A stretch of DNA of 32,273 nucleotides, taken from NCBI GenBank assembly GCA_900545215.1, contig UQXW01000024.1, positions 1-32,273 on the forward strand. Reading direction: 5' to 3'. Shown here piece after piece: positions 1 through 8,435 of this stretch. The stretch's first letter is position 1. Each line of letters opens with the position of its first letter. This DNA is from an uncultured Bacteroidota bacterium. Lineage in GTDB: Bacteria > Bacteroidota > Bacteroidia > Bacteroidales > P3. The position numbers were made by a program, and so were the translations under genes. The notes below the pieces were generated by a model. The model worked only from the letters and a program-made list of their open reading frames with translations, searched no databases and was not told the DNA's origin.

Positions 1-21
1 CAACCTTACTCCCGAAACGTC

Positions 22-51
22 CGCCGTTTCGTTTTTGCGAAACGGCGTTTT
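22..51 (+). terminator. Perfect 10-bp hairpin with T tract; half copy of the 53-bp repeat
   Basis: Bases 22-31 (CGCCGTTTCG) pair perfectly with 38-47 around a 6-nt loop and are followed by TTTT, so on the plus strand this looks like an intrinsic terminator for a gene left of the window. Read on the minus strand, positions 50-22 match the first 29 bases of the 53-bp intergenic repeat at 25 of 29 positions without gaps. It also lies just beyond the stop of the minus-strand methyltransferase, but there is no T tract on that side. Confidence 0.55.
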
Positions 52-79
52 GTCAATCTTATGACGGTAAGATGGTTCT

Positions 80-1276
80 TTATTCCTTTTCTTCCTCGTT
101 CTGTTTTGCTTGTTTGCTTGCTTTTTTGCTGCCGTGGTAGAGGTCGAATTCGCAGAAACGGCATTCCAAATTGGAGTTATAGACGGTTATCTTCCTGCTT
201 GGTTTCAATCCGATTTTCTTCAAGGCGAACAAATCCGAAGAGATGACCCATGCGGTGTTGCCTTCGTACATGGATTTGAACGCCGTGCCTATTCTTTCAT
301 AGAGGGCTATTATGTCTTCCACCTCTATTCTCTCGCCGTATGGAGGATTGGTTATGACGAGGGTGCGTCCCTCCGGCGGTCTTTGCTCCTCTATCGGGCA
401 ACGGAAGAGTTCTATGTCTTTGTGCAACTTGGTAAAGGTTATGTTTTCCCTCGCTTCGTTGATTGCGTTCTGCGAAAGGTCGCTTCCCCATATCAGATAA
501 TCGAAGTCGCACATCTTCTTGTCCTCTTCTTCTCTCACTCTCTTCCATTCGGGCAAGGAGAAATCGGACCATTTGTTGAAAGCGAAACGCTTTCTGTAAT
601 ATTGAGCCGGGATATTGTACGCATACATGGCGGCTTCTATCAAAAGGGTTCCGCTTCCGCACATGGGGTCGAAGAAATTGCAGTCTCTCTGCCAGCCGCT
701 CAGCTGTATGAGTCCTGCTGCGGTTACTTCGTTCAAAGGAGCCTGCCCGTTGTTTTTGCGATAGTTCCTTTTATGAAGGCTTTCTCCCGAAGAGTCCAAA
801 GAAATCGTAACATGGTTCTCGTAGATATGAAGATTGAGCTTTATGTCGTACTCTTCCTTGCTGACCTGAGGGCGGAAGTTGAACATCTTTCTGAACCTGT
901 CGCAGATTGCATCTTTGGTTTTTTGTGCCGCATAGAGGGAATGGGTGAATGTGGTGCTGAAAACGGAGTGGTCGATGTATATCTTGGCATCGCAATTCAT
1001 GTACTTCTCCCACTTTATCGCATATATGTTGCGATACAACTCATGTTCGTTCTTTGCATCGAACTCTGCTAAGGGTTTCAATATGCTCAATGCCGTACGG
1101 AGACTGTAATTCGCCCTGTACAAAAGGCTCATATCTCCCTCGAAAGAGACTGCCCGCCTGAGTTGTTCGATGTTTTCCGCTCCCATGTTCTCCAATTCCT
1201 TCGCCAAAACGCCTTCCAATCCGAACATGGTCTTTGCAACCATTTTGAATTTGCCTTCCTGTTCCATTATTGCCAT
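80..1276 (-). CDS. THUMP-domain class I SAM-dependent RNA methyltransferase (RlmL/YpsC type)
   Basis: 398-codon protein that probably makes m2G in 23S rRNA. An N-terminal ferredoxin-like/THUMP region (about residues 10-160) precedes a Rossmann methyltransferase domain. SAM motif FFDPMCGSGTLLIEAA starts near residue 201, and the catalytic NPPYGER near residue 310 is the N2-guanine/N6-adenine type NPPY. This matches the N-terminal half of E. coli RlmL and the stand-alone RlmL/YpsC family; the C-terminal RlmK half is absent, as is usual outside gammaproteobacteria. The tail after about residue 385 is lysine/glutamate-rich and disordered-looking. MEQEGKF, three codons downstream, is an alternative start. 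It is the last gene of the minus-strand run; its start is 12 nt from the thioesterase stop. The fold is certain, the exact target base is inferred. Confidence 0.88.
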   Translation of the reverse strand: MAIMEQEGKFKMVAKTMFGLEGVLAKELENMGAENIEQLRRAVSFEGDMSLLYRANYSLRTALSILKPLAEFDAKNEHELYRNIYAIKWEKYMNCDAKIYIDHSVFSTTFTHSLYAAQKTKDAICDRFRKMFNFRPQVSKEEYDIKLNLHIYENHVTISLDSSGESLHKRNYRKNNGQAPLNEVTAAGLIQLSGWQRDCNFFDPMCGSGTLLIEAAMYAYNIPAQYYRKRFAFNKWSDFSLPEWKRVREEEDKKMCDFDYLIWGSDLSQNAINEARENITFTKLHKDIELFRCPIEEQRPPEGRTLVITNPPYGERIEVEDIIALYERIGTAFKSMYEGNTAWVISSDLFALKKIGLKPSRKITVYNSNLECRFCEFDLYHGSKKASKQAKQNEEEKE

Positions 1277-1288
1277 ATAAGGGTGTGC

Positions 1289-1669
1289 TTACAGTTTGCT
1301 CAAAAATTTCGTTTTCTCGACAATCACTCTGCTGTGGGTGGCTTCACCTATCTTTGCAGCCTCGTCGTATGCCGTGATGTTGAATGTGAGTTTCTTTCCT
1401 TCAACCTTGCTGAGGAAACTCTCGCAAACGATTTTGCTTCCGACTTTCGAGGCTTTTATATGTTTGGCATTGATTTCTATGCCTACGCTTACGTACCCCT
1501 CGGGTAGCAATTCTTTCACGGATTCGTTGGCTGTCTTTTCCATGAGTGCAATCATTGCCGGCGTGGCGAAGACTTCCACGTCTCCCGAGCCGAATGCGAC
1601 GGCTGTGTTCTTTTCGTTTACCTCTGTTTCCTGCTTTCCGCAAACGCCATCTTTGATAACTATATCCAT
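1289..1669 (-). CDS. Hotdog-fold thioesterase, FlK-like
   Basis: 126 residues, the normal size for a single hotdog domain. The segment ATPAMIALMEKTA (about residues 35-47) and the C-terminal AxHSRVIVEKTKFL pattern are typical of the fluoroacetyl-CoA-thioesterase-like group found widely in Firmicutes and Bacteroidota. In that group a T/S, E and H act on the acyl-CoA thioester; here T36, E44 and the H of ATHSRVIVE are candidates. The physiological substrate is unknown and there is no reason to think of fluoroacetate. The gene sits between hddC (16 nt gap) and the rRNA methyltransferase (12 nt gap), so it is probably co-transcribed with both, although the functions look unrelated. Confidence 0.75.
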   Translation of the reverse strand: MDIVIKDGVCGKQETEVNEKNTAVAFGSGDVEVFATPAMIALMEKTANESVKELLPEGYVSVGIEINAKHIKASKVGSKIVCESFLSKVEGKKLTFNITAYDEAAKIGEATHSRVIVEKTKFLSKL

Positions 1670-1685
1670 TTTGCTTTTTTGTTTT

Positions 1686-2423
1686 TTAGTCTAACCGTTG
1701 TATTAAAACATCTCTTGCCAAAGCGTAATCCTCCGGCACTCCTATATCGATGAAAAAGCCATCGGACTCCATGCCGAAAAGGCTTCCTTTTTTCACTTCC
1801 CGCTCCAAAAAGTCTTTTTCAAAAGAAAAAACCTCTCCGACGGCTTTGTCGCGAAAGGTTTCCTTGTTCAATATATATACGCCTGCATTTATGAAGCATA
1901 TTTCTCTGAATGCTTTTTCTTCAAAGGCCTTTATGCGTCCGTCTTCAAAGGCTACGGCTCCGTATCTGTCCACATTCTCCATTCGTTTCAGGGTAAGCAA
2001 GGTCGGAAACGGAATATCGGGGAAATCGTTCTTGATTTCAAAGTAACGCTTCGCCGTTTCGGCAAGGGAGAACTTTATGATGCTGTCGCCGTTAAGCACA
2101 AGCACGTTTTCGCTTTCGGCTTTTCTCAACGCCATTGCCACAGCTCCTCCCGTTCCAAGGGGCATAAGTTCTCGGGAATAGGCGATTTCCATTCCGGAAA
2201 AAGTCTTTCCGTATGTCGATTCCATTGCCTCGTGCATGTAACCCGTTGCGAGGATTATCCTTTTCACGCCTTGTCCGCACAGATACTTCATGAGAATGCT
2301 CAGAAACGGTTTTCCGCCAATCGGAGCCAATGGTTTGGGAAGATCGGCGACCACGCTTTTCAGTCTTGTTCCCTTTCCGCCGCACAGAATTACCGCTTCC
2401 GTTATTTGTCGTCCATCTGCCAT
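1686..2423 (-). CDS. hddC: D-glycero-D-manno-heptose 1-phosphate guanylyltransferase-like nucleotidyltransferase
   Basis: Sugar-phosphate nucleotidyltransferase with the N-terminal signature ILCGGKGTRL, then LPKPLAPIGGKPF, then LNGDS as the metal-binding aspartate region. I place the start at 2423 (MADGRQITEAVILCGG), because the open frame extends further upstream only into the preceding kinase. The resulting 245 residues match the short HddC type. The gene overlaps the 3' end of hddA by 22 nt, which implies translational coupling. With HddA it would convert D-glycero-D-manno-heptose 1,7-bisphosphate-derived sugar phosphate into the GDP-activated heptose used in surface glycans; the isomerase GmhA and phosphatase GmhB are not in the window. 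A related nucleotidyltransferase for another sugar is possible, but the pairing with hddA supports this call. Confidence 0.8.
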   Translation of the reverse strand: MADGRQITEAVILCGGKGTRLKSVVADLPKPLAPIGGKPFLSILMKYLCGQGVKRIILATGYMHEAMESTYGKTFSGMEIAYSRELMPLGTGGAVAMALRKAESENVLVLNGDSIIKFSLAETAKRYFEIKNDFPDIPFPTLLTLKRMENVDRYGAVAFEDGRIKAFEEKAFREICFINAGVYILNKETFRDKAVGEVFSFEKDFLEREVKKGSLFGMESDGFFIDIGVPEDYALARDVLIQRLD

Positions 2424-3433
2424 GTCTGCAAACCCTCCTTGGTAAACTCGAATCGTCTGACGTTTCCGCCGAAATTGTTCAAAACATCTATAACCCTGTA
2501 TCGCACACAATCGGGACAATAAAAGAATATGTAGCCTCCTCCTCCTGCTCCGGAGATCTTGCCTCCTCTTGCTCCGGCTTCCAATGCCGCAGTATAGACA
2601 TCTTCAAAAAGATGAGTGCATATACCGTCTGCCATCTGCCTTTTGTACTGCCAGCCGAGATTTAGAATGTCTCCTATCTTGTTAAGGTCGCTTCGCAGCA
2701 AGGCTTCTTTCATCAAAATCGCCTGCTTTTTCAACTGCTGCATCGCCTCTATGGATTGTGTGTTGTTATTAACCACATTCTTTTGCTGTTGTTCTATTAT
2801 GCTCGCAGAATCGCGGGAAGTGGAGGTGTAGAACAAAACAATGTTGCGAGACAACTCGTTCATGATTTTGTCTTTTATCCTGAGAGGGTTAACAATCACC
2901 TTGTTGTCGGAATAGAACTCCATGAAGTTTATCCCTCCGAAGGTTGCGGCATACTGATCTTGCTTTCCGCCGGCAAGTTTCAGGTCTTCGCGTTCTATGG
3001 AATAAGCCAACAATGCAATGTCATACTCTGCCAACGGAAGATTGAGCCATTGTGCGAAAGCCCCAAGCACAGCCACGACCAAGGTAGAGGAGGTTCCCAA
3101 GCCGCTTCCTGCGGGTGCATCGACGAAAGTATGAAGCTCGAAAGACAAAGCGGGCAAATCGAAATCCTTGACCACTCTGTTGTAGATTGCTTTCAGTATA
3201 TCGAGATTGCCATCTATCGGAAGTTCTCTCATGCTCCGGCTTTCGAATTTCTCGCCTCGGTCTTCCGTTATGATTTTTATGGTATTGTCTGTTCGCGGAA
3301 TAATATCGCAATAAGCGTAAAGGCTTATCGTTGCATTCAAAACGCAACCTCCGTAGATGTCGGAAAAGGGAGACACGTCCGTTCCGCCGCCTGCCAATCC
3401 CAAACGCAAAGGTGCTTTACTTCTTATTATCAT
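2402..3433 (-). CDS. hddA: GHMP sugar kinase, D-glycero-D-manno-heptose 7-phosphate kinase type
   Basis: 343-residue GHMP kinase. The N-terminal signature KAPLRLGLAGGGTDVSPF (residues 6-23) is the form seen in heptose and fucose kinases. The ATP-binding motif PAGSGLGTSS is at 107-116, and the C-terminal GHMP motif KISGAGGGGYIFF lies near residue 295. In the GDP-heptose pathway HddA phosphorylates D-glycero-D-manno-heptose 7-phosphate at C1. The start overlaps the end of the glycosyltransferase by 17 nt and its 3' end overlaps hddC, so the three genes form a tight cluster. The alternative, a fucokinase-like enzyme, is less likely because that activity is normally a domain of the much larger Fkp protein in this phylum. 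Confidence 0.82.
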   Translation of the reverse strand: MIIRSKAPLRLGLAGGGTDVSPFSDIYGGCVLNATISLYAYCDIIPRTDNTIKIITEDRGEKFESRSMRELPIDGNLDILKAIYNRVVKDFDLPALSFELHTFVDAPAGSGLGTSSTLVVAVLGAFAQWLNLPLAEYDIALLAYSIEREDLKLAGGKQDQYAATFGGINFMEFYSDNKVIVNPLRIKDKIMNELSRNIVLFYTSTSRDSASIIEQQQKNVVNNNTQSIEAMQQLKKQAILMKEALLRSDLNKIGDILNLGWQYKRQMADGICTHLFEDVYTAALEAGARGGKISGAGGGGYIFFYCPDCVRYRVIDVLNNFGGNVRRFEFTKEGLQTWQMDDK

Positions 3434-4562
3434 TTCTGTTTATGCTTTCTTTATATACTTTTCTGATTGCAGCAGTCATCTTATCCCATGCGAAGCGTTG
3501 TTTCTCCGTTTCCAAACTTGCCGAAAAGTCTCTGCCGTTTGTGCAGAAGTCTTCTATGCATGAGGCAATGCTTTCGGCATTCGGTCTGCATACATAGCCG
3601 CTTTTGCCATCGCAAACGATTTCCGGCAGTCCTCCGACATCGGTTACAAGCATGGGTTTGGAAAAATGATAAGCTATTTGCGTAACTCCGCTTTGCGTTG
3701 CACTCTTATACGGCAACACAACCAAATCGCAGGCACAGAAATACCTGCTTACATCTTCGTCTTTCACAAATCTGTTCTCCATGCTCACCTTATCCCTTAA
3801 ACCATACTCCGTAAGCATTTGTTCATACTTGGAATAATCATCGTAGAACTCACCTGCCACGATGAGATGTAGCGGAAGATTGGCGAGCTTAGGGTCTTTC
3901 ATTGCCTGCAAAAGTATATCCAAGCCTTTATATTCCCTAACCAATCCGAAGAAAAGCAGATTAACCTTTCCCGAATCCAAGCCAAGCGACCGCAGGGCTT
4001 CTTCTCTCGGAACTTTCTCTCCGAAATTATCGAACAAAGGGTGCGGATTGAGTATCCGCGGCGAAGATTTATCGAACAGGGAGATGTCTTCCATAACACT
4101 TCTGCTCATTGCCACCCACGCATCGACCGATTTCGCGAAATATTTCGTGAATGCGTTGTCGAAAAACCGTCTTTCATGCGGTATGATGTTGTCCGCAATC
4201 GACACAATCTTGGTTTGCTTACCTCGTGCAAGCCTTGCAATAGTGCCGAAGCAAGGTGCCATGAACGGTAACCAATACTTGATTATCACGATGTCCGCCT
4301 GCATTTTGCGTATCTTCTTTCCGACCTTTATCCACGAGAATGGGTTAACGGAATCGACCGTTCTCTCTATTTTGAAAGGGTGATTAACCTTGCTTTCGCT
4401 GTATTGGGTTTTGCCGGGAAAAAGAAAGGGCGGATATTGAAGCGAGAATGTTTGTATCTCCACCTCATCGCCTTCACTGTGGAACTGTTCCATCAACCTC
4501 TCGTTGAACAACGCCAAACCGCCTCGGTAAGGGTATGCGGTACCTACCAGAACTATTTTCAT
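3417..4562 (-). CDS. GT4-family glycosyltransferase
   Basis: 381 residues with a two-domain GT-B layout. The N terminus MKIVLVGTAYPYRGGLALFNERL is the usual glycine-rich first strand/loop. The C-terminal half contains FGLVREYKGLDILLQAM (about 205-221) and PYKSATQSGVTQIAYHFSKP, followed by DVGGLPEIV, the donor-nucleotide-binding region of GT4 enzymes. No signal peptide or membrane helix is seen, so it is likely a cytoplasmic or peripheral enzyme. Immediate coupling to hddA/hddC suggests that it adds a sugar, plausibly the GDP-heptose made by its neighbours, to a lipid-linked or surface glycan; donor and acceptor are inference. Confidence 0.85.
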   Translation of the reverse strand: MKIVLVGTAYPYRGGLALFNERLMEQFHSEGDEVEIQTFSLQYPPFLFPGKTQYSESKVNHPFKIERTVDSVNPFSWIKVGKKIRKMQADIVIIKYWLPFMAPCFGTIARLARGKQTKIVSIADNIIPHERRFFDNAFTKYFAKSVDAWVAMSRSVMEDISLFDKSSPRILNPHPLFDNFGEKVPREEALRSLGLDSGKVNLLFFGLVREYKGLDILLQAMKDPKLANLPLHLIVAGEFYDDYSKYEQMLTEYGLRDKVSMENRFVKDEDVSRYFCACDLVVLPYKSATQSGVTQIAYHFSKPMLVTDVGGLPEIVCDGKSGYVCRPNAESIASCIEDFCTNGRDFSASLETEKQRFAWDKMTAAIRKVYKESINRNDNKK

Positions 4563-4660
4563 TTCGCCAACGATAATTCAAACATCTTGCACAAAGGATT
4601 TATCCTTTCCGAGAATGCTCCGAACACAAAACTCATTGATAAAGTTTTTCTTGAAACAAC

Positions 4661-5107
4661 TCAAGCCAAAAGCCTTTTTACAATGGTAGAAACGAGCTTA
4701 TTGTCTGCTCTTCCTGCAAAGGCTTTTTGTGCTGCACCCATCACCTTACCCATATCCTTCATCGAAGAAGCACCTGTTTGCGAAATGATTTCTTTCAATT
4801 TGCTTTCTATCTCTTCTTCGCTCATTTGCTCGGGCAGATACTTCTCTATGACGGATTGTTGAAAGGCTTCCTCTTCATAAAGGTCGAGTCTGTTTTGTTG
4901 TTTGTACAATTCGGCAGACTCCTTCCTTTGCTTTACGAGTTTTTGGAGGCATGCCATTTCAGCTTCGGGGCTGATTTCCGAACCGCTGCCGTCTGTTTTC
5001 AACAACAAAATGGCTGATTTCACTGCTCTCAGAGCCTCCAATTTCTTTCTGTCCTTTGCCAACATCGCTGCTTTGATGTCTGCATTGATTCTTTCTTCCA
5101 ATGTCAT
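4661..5107 (-). CDS. GatB/YqeY domain protein
   Basis: 148 residues, largely helical, matching the stand-alone YqeY family. Features are the N terminus MTLEERINADIKAAMLAKDRKKLEALR, the central VIEKYLPEQMSEEEI and the C-terminal DMGKVMGAAQKAFAGRADNKLVSTIVKRLL, which resembles the tail domain of the amidotransferase subunit GatB. Family members are thought to bind tRNA or assist amidotransferase, but the role is not settled. It lies 98 nt upstream of the glycosyltransferase and 98 nt after the one-TM protein, in the same direction. Confidence 0.88.
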   Translation of the reverse strand: MTLEERINADIKAAMLAKDRKKLEALRAVKSAILLLKTDGSGSEISPEAEMACLQKLVKQRKESAELYKQQNRLDLYEEEAFQQSVIEKYLPEQMSEEEIESKLKEIISQTGASSMKDMGKVMGAAQKAFAGRADNKLVSTIVKRLLA

Positions 5108-5205
5108 GATTTTATCTCTTTTTCTGTTTCCGATTTCACCGTTCCGTCTCTTTGCAAGCCTGTTTTAGTCAAATCACCGAGGCTCGCCGAACAGAGAAGA
5201 GCGGA

Positions 5206-5742
5206 TTATTGAAACCTCTTCTGTATTTCCTCTTTCAAAAAATCCTGTGCCAATTCGATTTGGCTTTCTCTCCCTGCGAGCATTTCAAACAACCTGCCGG
5301 CAAAAGCCGTGGGCGTCATCTCCTCACCCTCTTTCGCTTGAACGGAATTGATAGTGTTTATCATATCCTCCTTTGCGTTTTTTATGTATGCCCAAGCCTG
5401 CTGAGATATATACAGTTGCTGGGAAAGATTATGCTCGAACTCGTCTCTGATGTTACGAATCATCACATCCTTCAACAGTTGCGTACTCATCTGAGGCTGA
5501 TAACAACGCAATACGAGGTTGTTCGGCGTCATTCTTTCCAAGAAAAGCACCAAGCGTTCGTAAGCCTGCAACTGTATGGGGGTTACGACCTTCCTTACTT
5601 CGCTCTCCTGAATTTTTTGAATTTCGAGAATGGTTTTTTTCTGTTCGTTCTCTATGAACCGTTTGGTCGTCTCGCTGTTGTAATACTCCATTACAACGAC
5701 CACTATCGCCAATATGGCAACGATGATTACTGTTATCGTCAT
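5206..5742 (-). CDS. Conserved Bacteroidota protein with one N-terminal membrane helix
   Basis: 178 residues. Residues 2-19 (TVIIVAILAIVVVVMEYY region) form one hydrophobic helix with no cleavage site, so the protein is probably membrane-anchored with a cytoplasmic helical domain. The next stretch, rich in E/K/Q (about 22-55), could be a short coiled coil. The ERLVLFLERMTPNNLVLR and EFEHNLSQQLYIS segments look like a conserved helical domain I have seen in uncharacterised Bacteroidota proteins. The start is 19 nt from the lepA stop, so it should be transcribed with lepA. No function is assigned. Confidence 0.75.
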   Translation of the reverse strand: MTITVIIVAILAIVVVVMEYYNSETTKRFIENEQKKTILEIQKIQESEVRKVVTPIQLQAYERLVLFLERMTPNNLVLRCYQPQMSTQLLKDVMIRNIRDEFEHNLSQQLYISQQAWAYIKNAKEDMINTINSVQAKEGEEMTPTAFAGRLFEMLAGRESQIELAQDFLKEEIQKRFQ

Positions 5743-5761
5743 CTTATTTACCCTTTATGTT

Positions 5762-7549
5762 TTAATCCAACTTCAATACGGCAAGGAATGCAGACTGAGG
5801 AACTTCCACACTGCCCACCTGTCTCATTCTCTTCTTACCTTCCTTTTGTTTTTCCAGCAATTTGCGTTTACGGGAAATATCTCCGCCGTAGCACTTTGCC
5901 GTTACGTCCTTGCGAACCGCTTTCACCGTCTCGCGGGCTATTATCTTTGAACCTATCGCCGCCTGAATGGCAATGTCGAACTGCTGTCTCGGTATCAGTT
6001 CACGCAGTTTCTCGCACATTCTTCTGCCCAACGGATAAGCATTGTCGAAATGCGTCAATGTCGAAAGTGCATCCACCGGGTCGCCGTTGAGAAGTATCTC
6101 CAATTTCACAAGCTTCGAACGACGGAAATCCGCAGGGTGATAATCGAATGAGGCATAACCTTTGGAAATCGACTTCAACTTATCGTAGAAATCAAAGACC
6201 ACTTCTCCCAAAGGCAGCTCAAAGGTTATCTCCGCCCTATCGGTCGAAAGGTAATGCTGATTTTTCAACACTCCTCTCTTCTCCATGCAAAGCGTAATGA
6301 CAGGTCCGATGAAGTCCGTCTTCGTTATGATGGAAGCCGATATGTAAGGCTCTTCTATGTAATCAATATAATTCGCCTCCGGAAGCCCCGATGGGTTATA
6401 GACATCAAGAACCTCTCCTTTGGTTGTGTGAACCTTGTAATTAACATTGGGAACGGTGGTTATCACGTCCATGTTAAACTCCCTCGTCAAGCGTTCCTGA
6501 ACAATCTCCATGTGCAACAATCCGAGAAATCCGCAACGGAATCCGAAGCCCAACGCCAAGGAACTCTCCGGTTCGAAAGTCAGGGAAGCATCATTGAGTT
6601 GCAATTTTTCTATGCAGCTTCTCAATTCCTCGTAATCGTCGGAATCCACGGGGTAAATACCGGCAAAGACCATAGGCTTGACGTTCTCGAAGCCGTCTAT
6701 GGCTTTCTCGCACGGATTGACCGCAGAGGTAATGGTATCGCCGACTTTCACCTCGGAAGAAGTCTTTATTCCGGAAATGATGTAACCCACTTCTCCGCAA
6801 GAGAGTTTGGGTTGCGGAATGAGCTTCAAGCCAAGCACACCTATCTCATCAGCCTCGTATTCCCTTCCGGTATTGACGAACTTCACCTTATCGCCTTTGT
6901 GCAACTCTCCGTTCATGATTCGGAAATAGGAAATGATGCCTCGGAAAGAATTGAACACCGAATCGAAAATCAAAGCCTGCAAAGGAGCCTCCGCATCGCC
7001 GCTCGGAGCCGGAATGGTCTTTATGATTCTTTCCAAAATCTCCTCTATTCCCAAACCGGTCTTGCCACTCGCCCGGATAATCTCCTCGGGCTTGCAACCC
7101 AAAAGCTCCACAATCTGATCGCTCACCTCCTCCGGCATGGCATTCGGCAAATCCATCTTGTTCAAAATGGGGATTATCTCCAAATTGTTGTCGATTGCCT
7201 GATACAGATTGGAAATTGTCTGAGCCTGAATACCCTGCGTAGCGTCCACAATCAACAAAGCACCCTCGCAGGCAGCAATGGAACGGGACACCTCGTAGGA
7301 AAAATCCACATGTCCCGGCGTATCGATAAGATTTAACCTGTAATCCTCACCCTCGAAACGATACCTCATCTGAATGGCATGGCTTTTTATCGTTATACCC
7401 CTTTCCTTTTCCAAATCCATATCGTCCAACACCTGAGCCTCCATCTCTCTTTGCGAAACCGTATTGGTGAATTCCAACAACCTGTCGGCCAAAGTACTCT
7501 TTCCATGGTCGATGTGAGCAATTATACAGAAGTTCCTTATGTTTCTCAT
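5762..7549 (-). CDS. lepA: Elongation factor 4 (LepA), ribosomal back-translocating GTPase
   Basis: 595 residues from the chosen start MRNIRNFCIIAHIDHGKST; the frame is open 19 codons further upstream, but those codons do not look like LepA. G1 AHIDHGKST, switch RGITIKSHA, G3 DTPGHVDF and G4 NKMD are all present. The C-terminal LepA signature (DYHPADFRRSKLVKLEILLNGD, then RRMCEKLRELIPRQQFDIAIQAAIG) is intact. LepA acts on stalled ribosomes. A -7 box TACCTTTG lies about 47 nt upstream on the minus strand. It is the first gene of a run that continues, with small gaps, to the window's left edge. Confidence 0.97.
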   Translation of the reverse strand: MRNIRNFCIIAHIDHGKSTLADRLLEFTNTVSQREMEAQVLDDMDLEKERGITIKSHAIQMRYRFEGEDYRLNLIDTPGHVDFSYEVSRSIAACEGALLIVDATQGIQAQTISNLYQAIDNNLEIIPILNKMDLPNAMPEEVSDQIVELLGCKPEEIIRASGKTGLGIEEILERIIKTIPAPSGDAEAPLQALIFDSVFNSFRGIISYFRIMNGELHKGDKVKFVNTGREYEADEIGVLGLKLIPQPKLSCGEVGYIISGIKTSSEVKVGDTITSAVNPCEKAIDGFENVKPMVFAGIYPVDSDDYEELRSCIEKLQLNDASLTFEPESSLALGFGFRCGFLGLLHMEIVQERLTREFNMDVITTVPNVNYKVHTTKGEVLDVYNPSGLPEANYIDYIEEPYISASIITKTDFIGPVITLCMEKRGVLKNQHYLSTDRAEITFELPLGEVVFDFYDKLKSISKGYASFDYHPADFRRSKLVKLEILLNGDPVDALSTLTHFDNAYPLGRRMCEKLRELIPRQQFDIAIQAAIGSKIIARETVKAVRKDVTAKCYGGDISRKRKLLEKQKEGKKRMRQVGSVEVPQSAFLAVLKLD

Positions 7550-7595
7550 AGCATTAAAAAATTCGTGCAGGCAAAAACCTTTTGCTGCAATTCGG

Positions 7596-7603
7596 CAAAG
7601 GTA
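7596..7603 (-). promoter_or_regulatory. -7 box of the lepA operon
   Basis: On the minus strand this reads TACCTTTG, a perfect TAnnTTTG -7 element of the Bacteroidota primary sigma factor, about 47 nt before the lepA start codon. No well-placed TTTG -33 box is seen. Confidence 0.5.
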
Positions 7604-7713
7604 CAAAAAAAATGCAAAGTATCACCCGTTTCCCAAAGCAGGCACCCGTTTTACGCCACAAGAGAACAAGCAATCCTCCTTTGAAATATCCCTTGTTTTT
7701 CAATCCCTCGACC

Positions 7714-7766
7714 AAACGCCCTTTCATCGAAACGAAACGGCGGAATAATTTTTTCTTTCGGCGTTT
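7714..7766 (+). repeat. 53-bp intergenic repeat, copy A
   Basis: Gap-free copy of a 53-bp element that begins AAACGCC, contains a run AATTTTTTC and ends CGTTT. It matches copy B at 45 of 53 and copy C at 44 of 53 positions. The right-hand 32 bases form an imperfect palindrome (AAACGGCG... / ...CGGCGTTT) around a T6 run. It lies between the 5' end of lepA and the 3' end of the guanine deaminase gene. Confidence 0.85.
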
Positions 7767-7811
7767 CAGTTTCGTCAAACGCCGTTCTATTTCAGTCTCT
7801 TTCGGAGAGGG

Positions 7812-8279
7812 TTAATATTCCACCCTATCTGCCTTTTCACGCCAGCAATCGAAAGGTATGCAGGAGGTCTCCGTGTTTATATGTTCGCAATGCAGGCTGC
7901 GTTCACGGTCTGCGAGAGGAATTTCACGGTAAATGAAATCATCGTCGAAGCCTGCCGAAGCAGCGTCCCACCGTGTTGCCGCATAGAAGAGCTTGTCCAA
8001 CCTTGCCCAATAGATGGCTGACAAACACATCGGGCAGGGTTCGCAGGAGGAATAGATGACGCAGCCGCTCAAATCGAAAGTCCCCAACACCCGGCATGCC
8101 TTGCGAATACAGTTTACCTCGGCATGAGCCGTCGGGTCGTTGTCCACCGTTACGCTGTTGCCTGAACGAGCCACCAATTCTCCATCTTTAACAATCACGG
8201 CACCGAAAGGACCGCCACCCTTGGCGATATTCTCCTCGGCAATCTCGATAGCCAAGTTCAAAAACTCTTTATCACTCAT
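7812..8279 (-). CDS. guaD: Guanine deaminase (CDA-fold, GuaD type)
   Basis: 155 residues from MSDKEFLNLAIEIAEENI. The zinc site is complete: H52-A-E54 (HAEVN) with E54 as proton shuttle, and P81-C82-P-M-C85 in SSCEPCPMC. What separates it from TadA/RibD relatives is the strong similarity to the bacterial GuaD type: GGGPFGAVIV, SAIYWARLDKLFYAA, and the tail segment DAASAGFDDDFIYREI, which helps build the domain-swapped dimer. It converts guanine to xanthine plus ammonia in the cytoplasm. An upstream in-frame ATG at 8309 would add ten lysine-rich residues; the GuaD start fits better. It is transcribed alone on the minus strand and divergently from the secreted protein at 8436. Confidence 0.92.
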   Translation of the reverse strand: MSDKEFLNLAIEIAEENIAKGGGPFGAVIVKDGELVARSGNSVTVDNDPTAHAEVNCIRKACRVLGTFDLSGCVIYSSCEPCPMCLSAIYWARLDKLFYAATRWDAASAGFDDDFIYREIPLADRERSLHCEHINTETSCIPFDCWREKADRVEY

Positions 8280-8359
8280 GTTTTTCTTCGTTTTTATATA
8301 TTCGAACAACGCTCGGGAGTAAAAAATCTTGCATTCAATGCAATTTTTCCCGTAAAAAA

Positions 8360-8391
8360 TTTGGTGGAACGGAAAAATGTGCGTATCTTTG
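8360..8391 (+). promoter_or_regulatory. Bacteroidota-type promoter of the secreted protein
   Basis: TTTG at 8360-8363, a 20-nt spacer, then TATCTTTG at 8384-8391, matching the TTTG-N19..21-TAnnTTTG pattern. It is 45 nt before the ATG at 8436. Confidence 0.65.
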
Positions 8392-8435
8392 GCGGCGTAA
8401 TTAACTTAATCGTTTGCAAAAAAACATTAACAGCA

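Noticed and set aside
110..1072. 320-codon plus-strand ORF opposite the RNA methyltransferase
   Set aside because: Antisense shadow; no domain character, while the minus frame has all methyltransferase motifs.
6254..7336. 360-codon plus-strand ORF opposite lepA
   Set aside because: Shadow of a strongly conserved coding frame; composition and lack of motifs argue against a gene.
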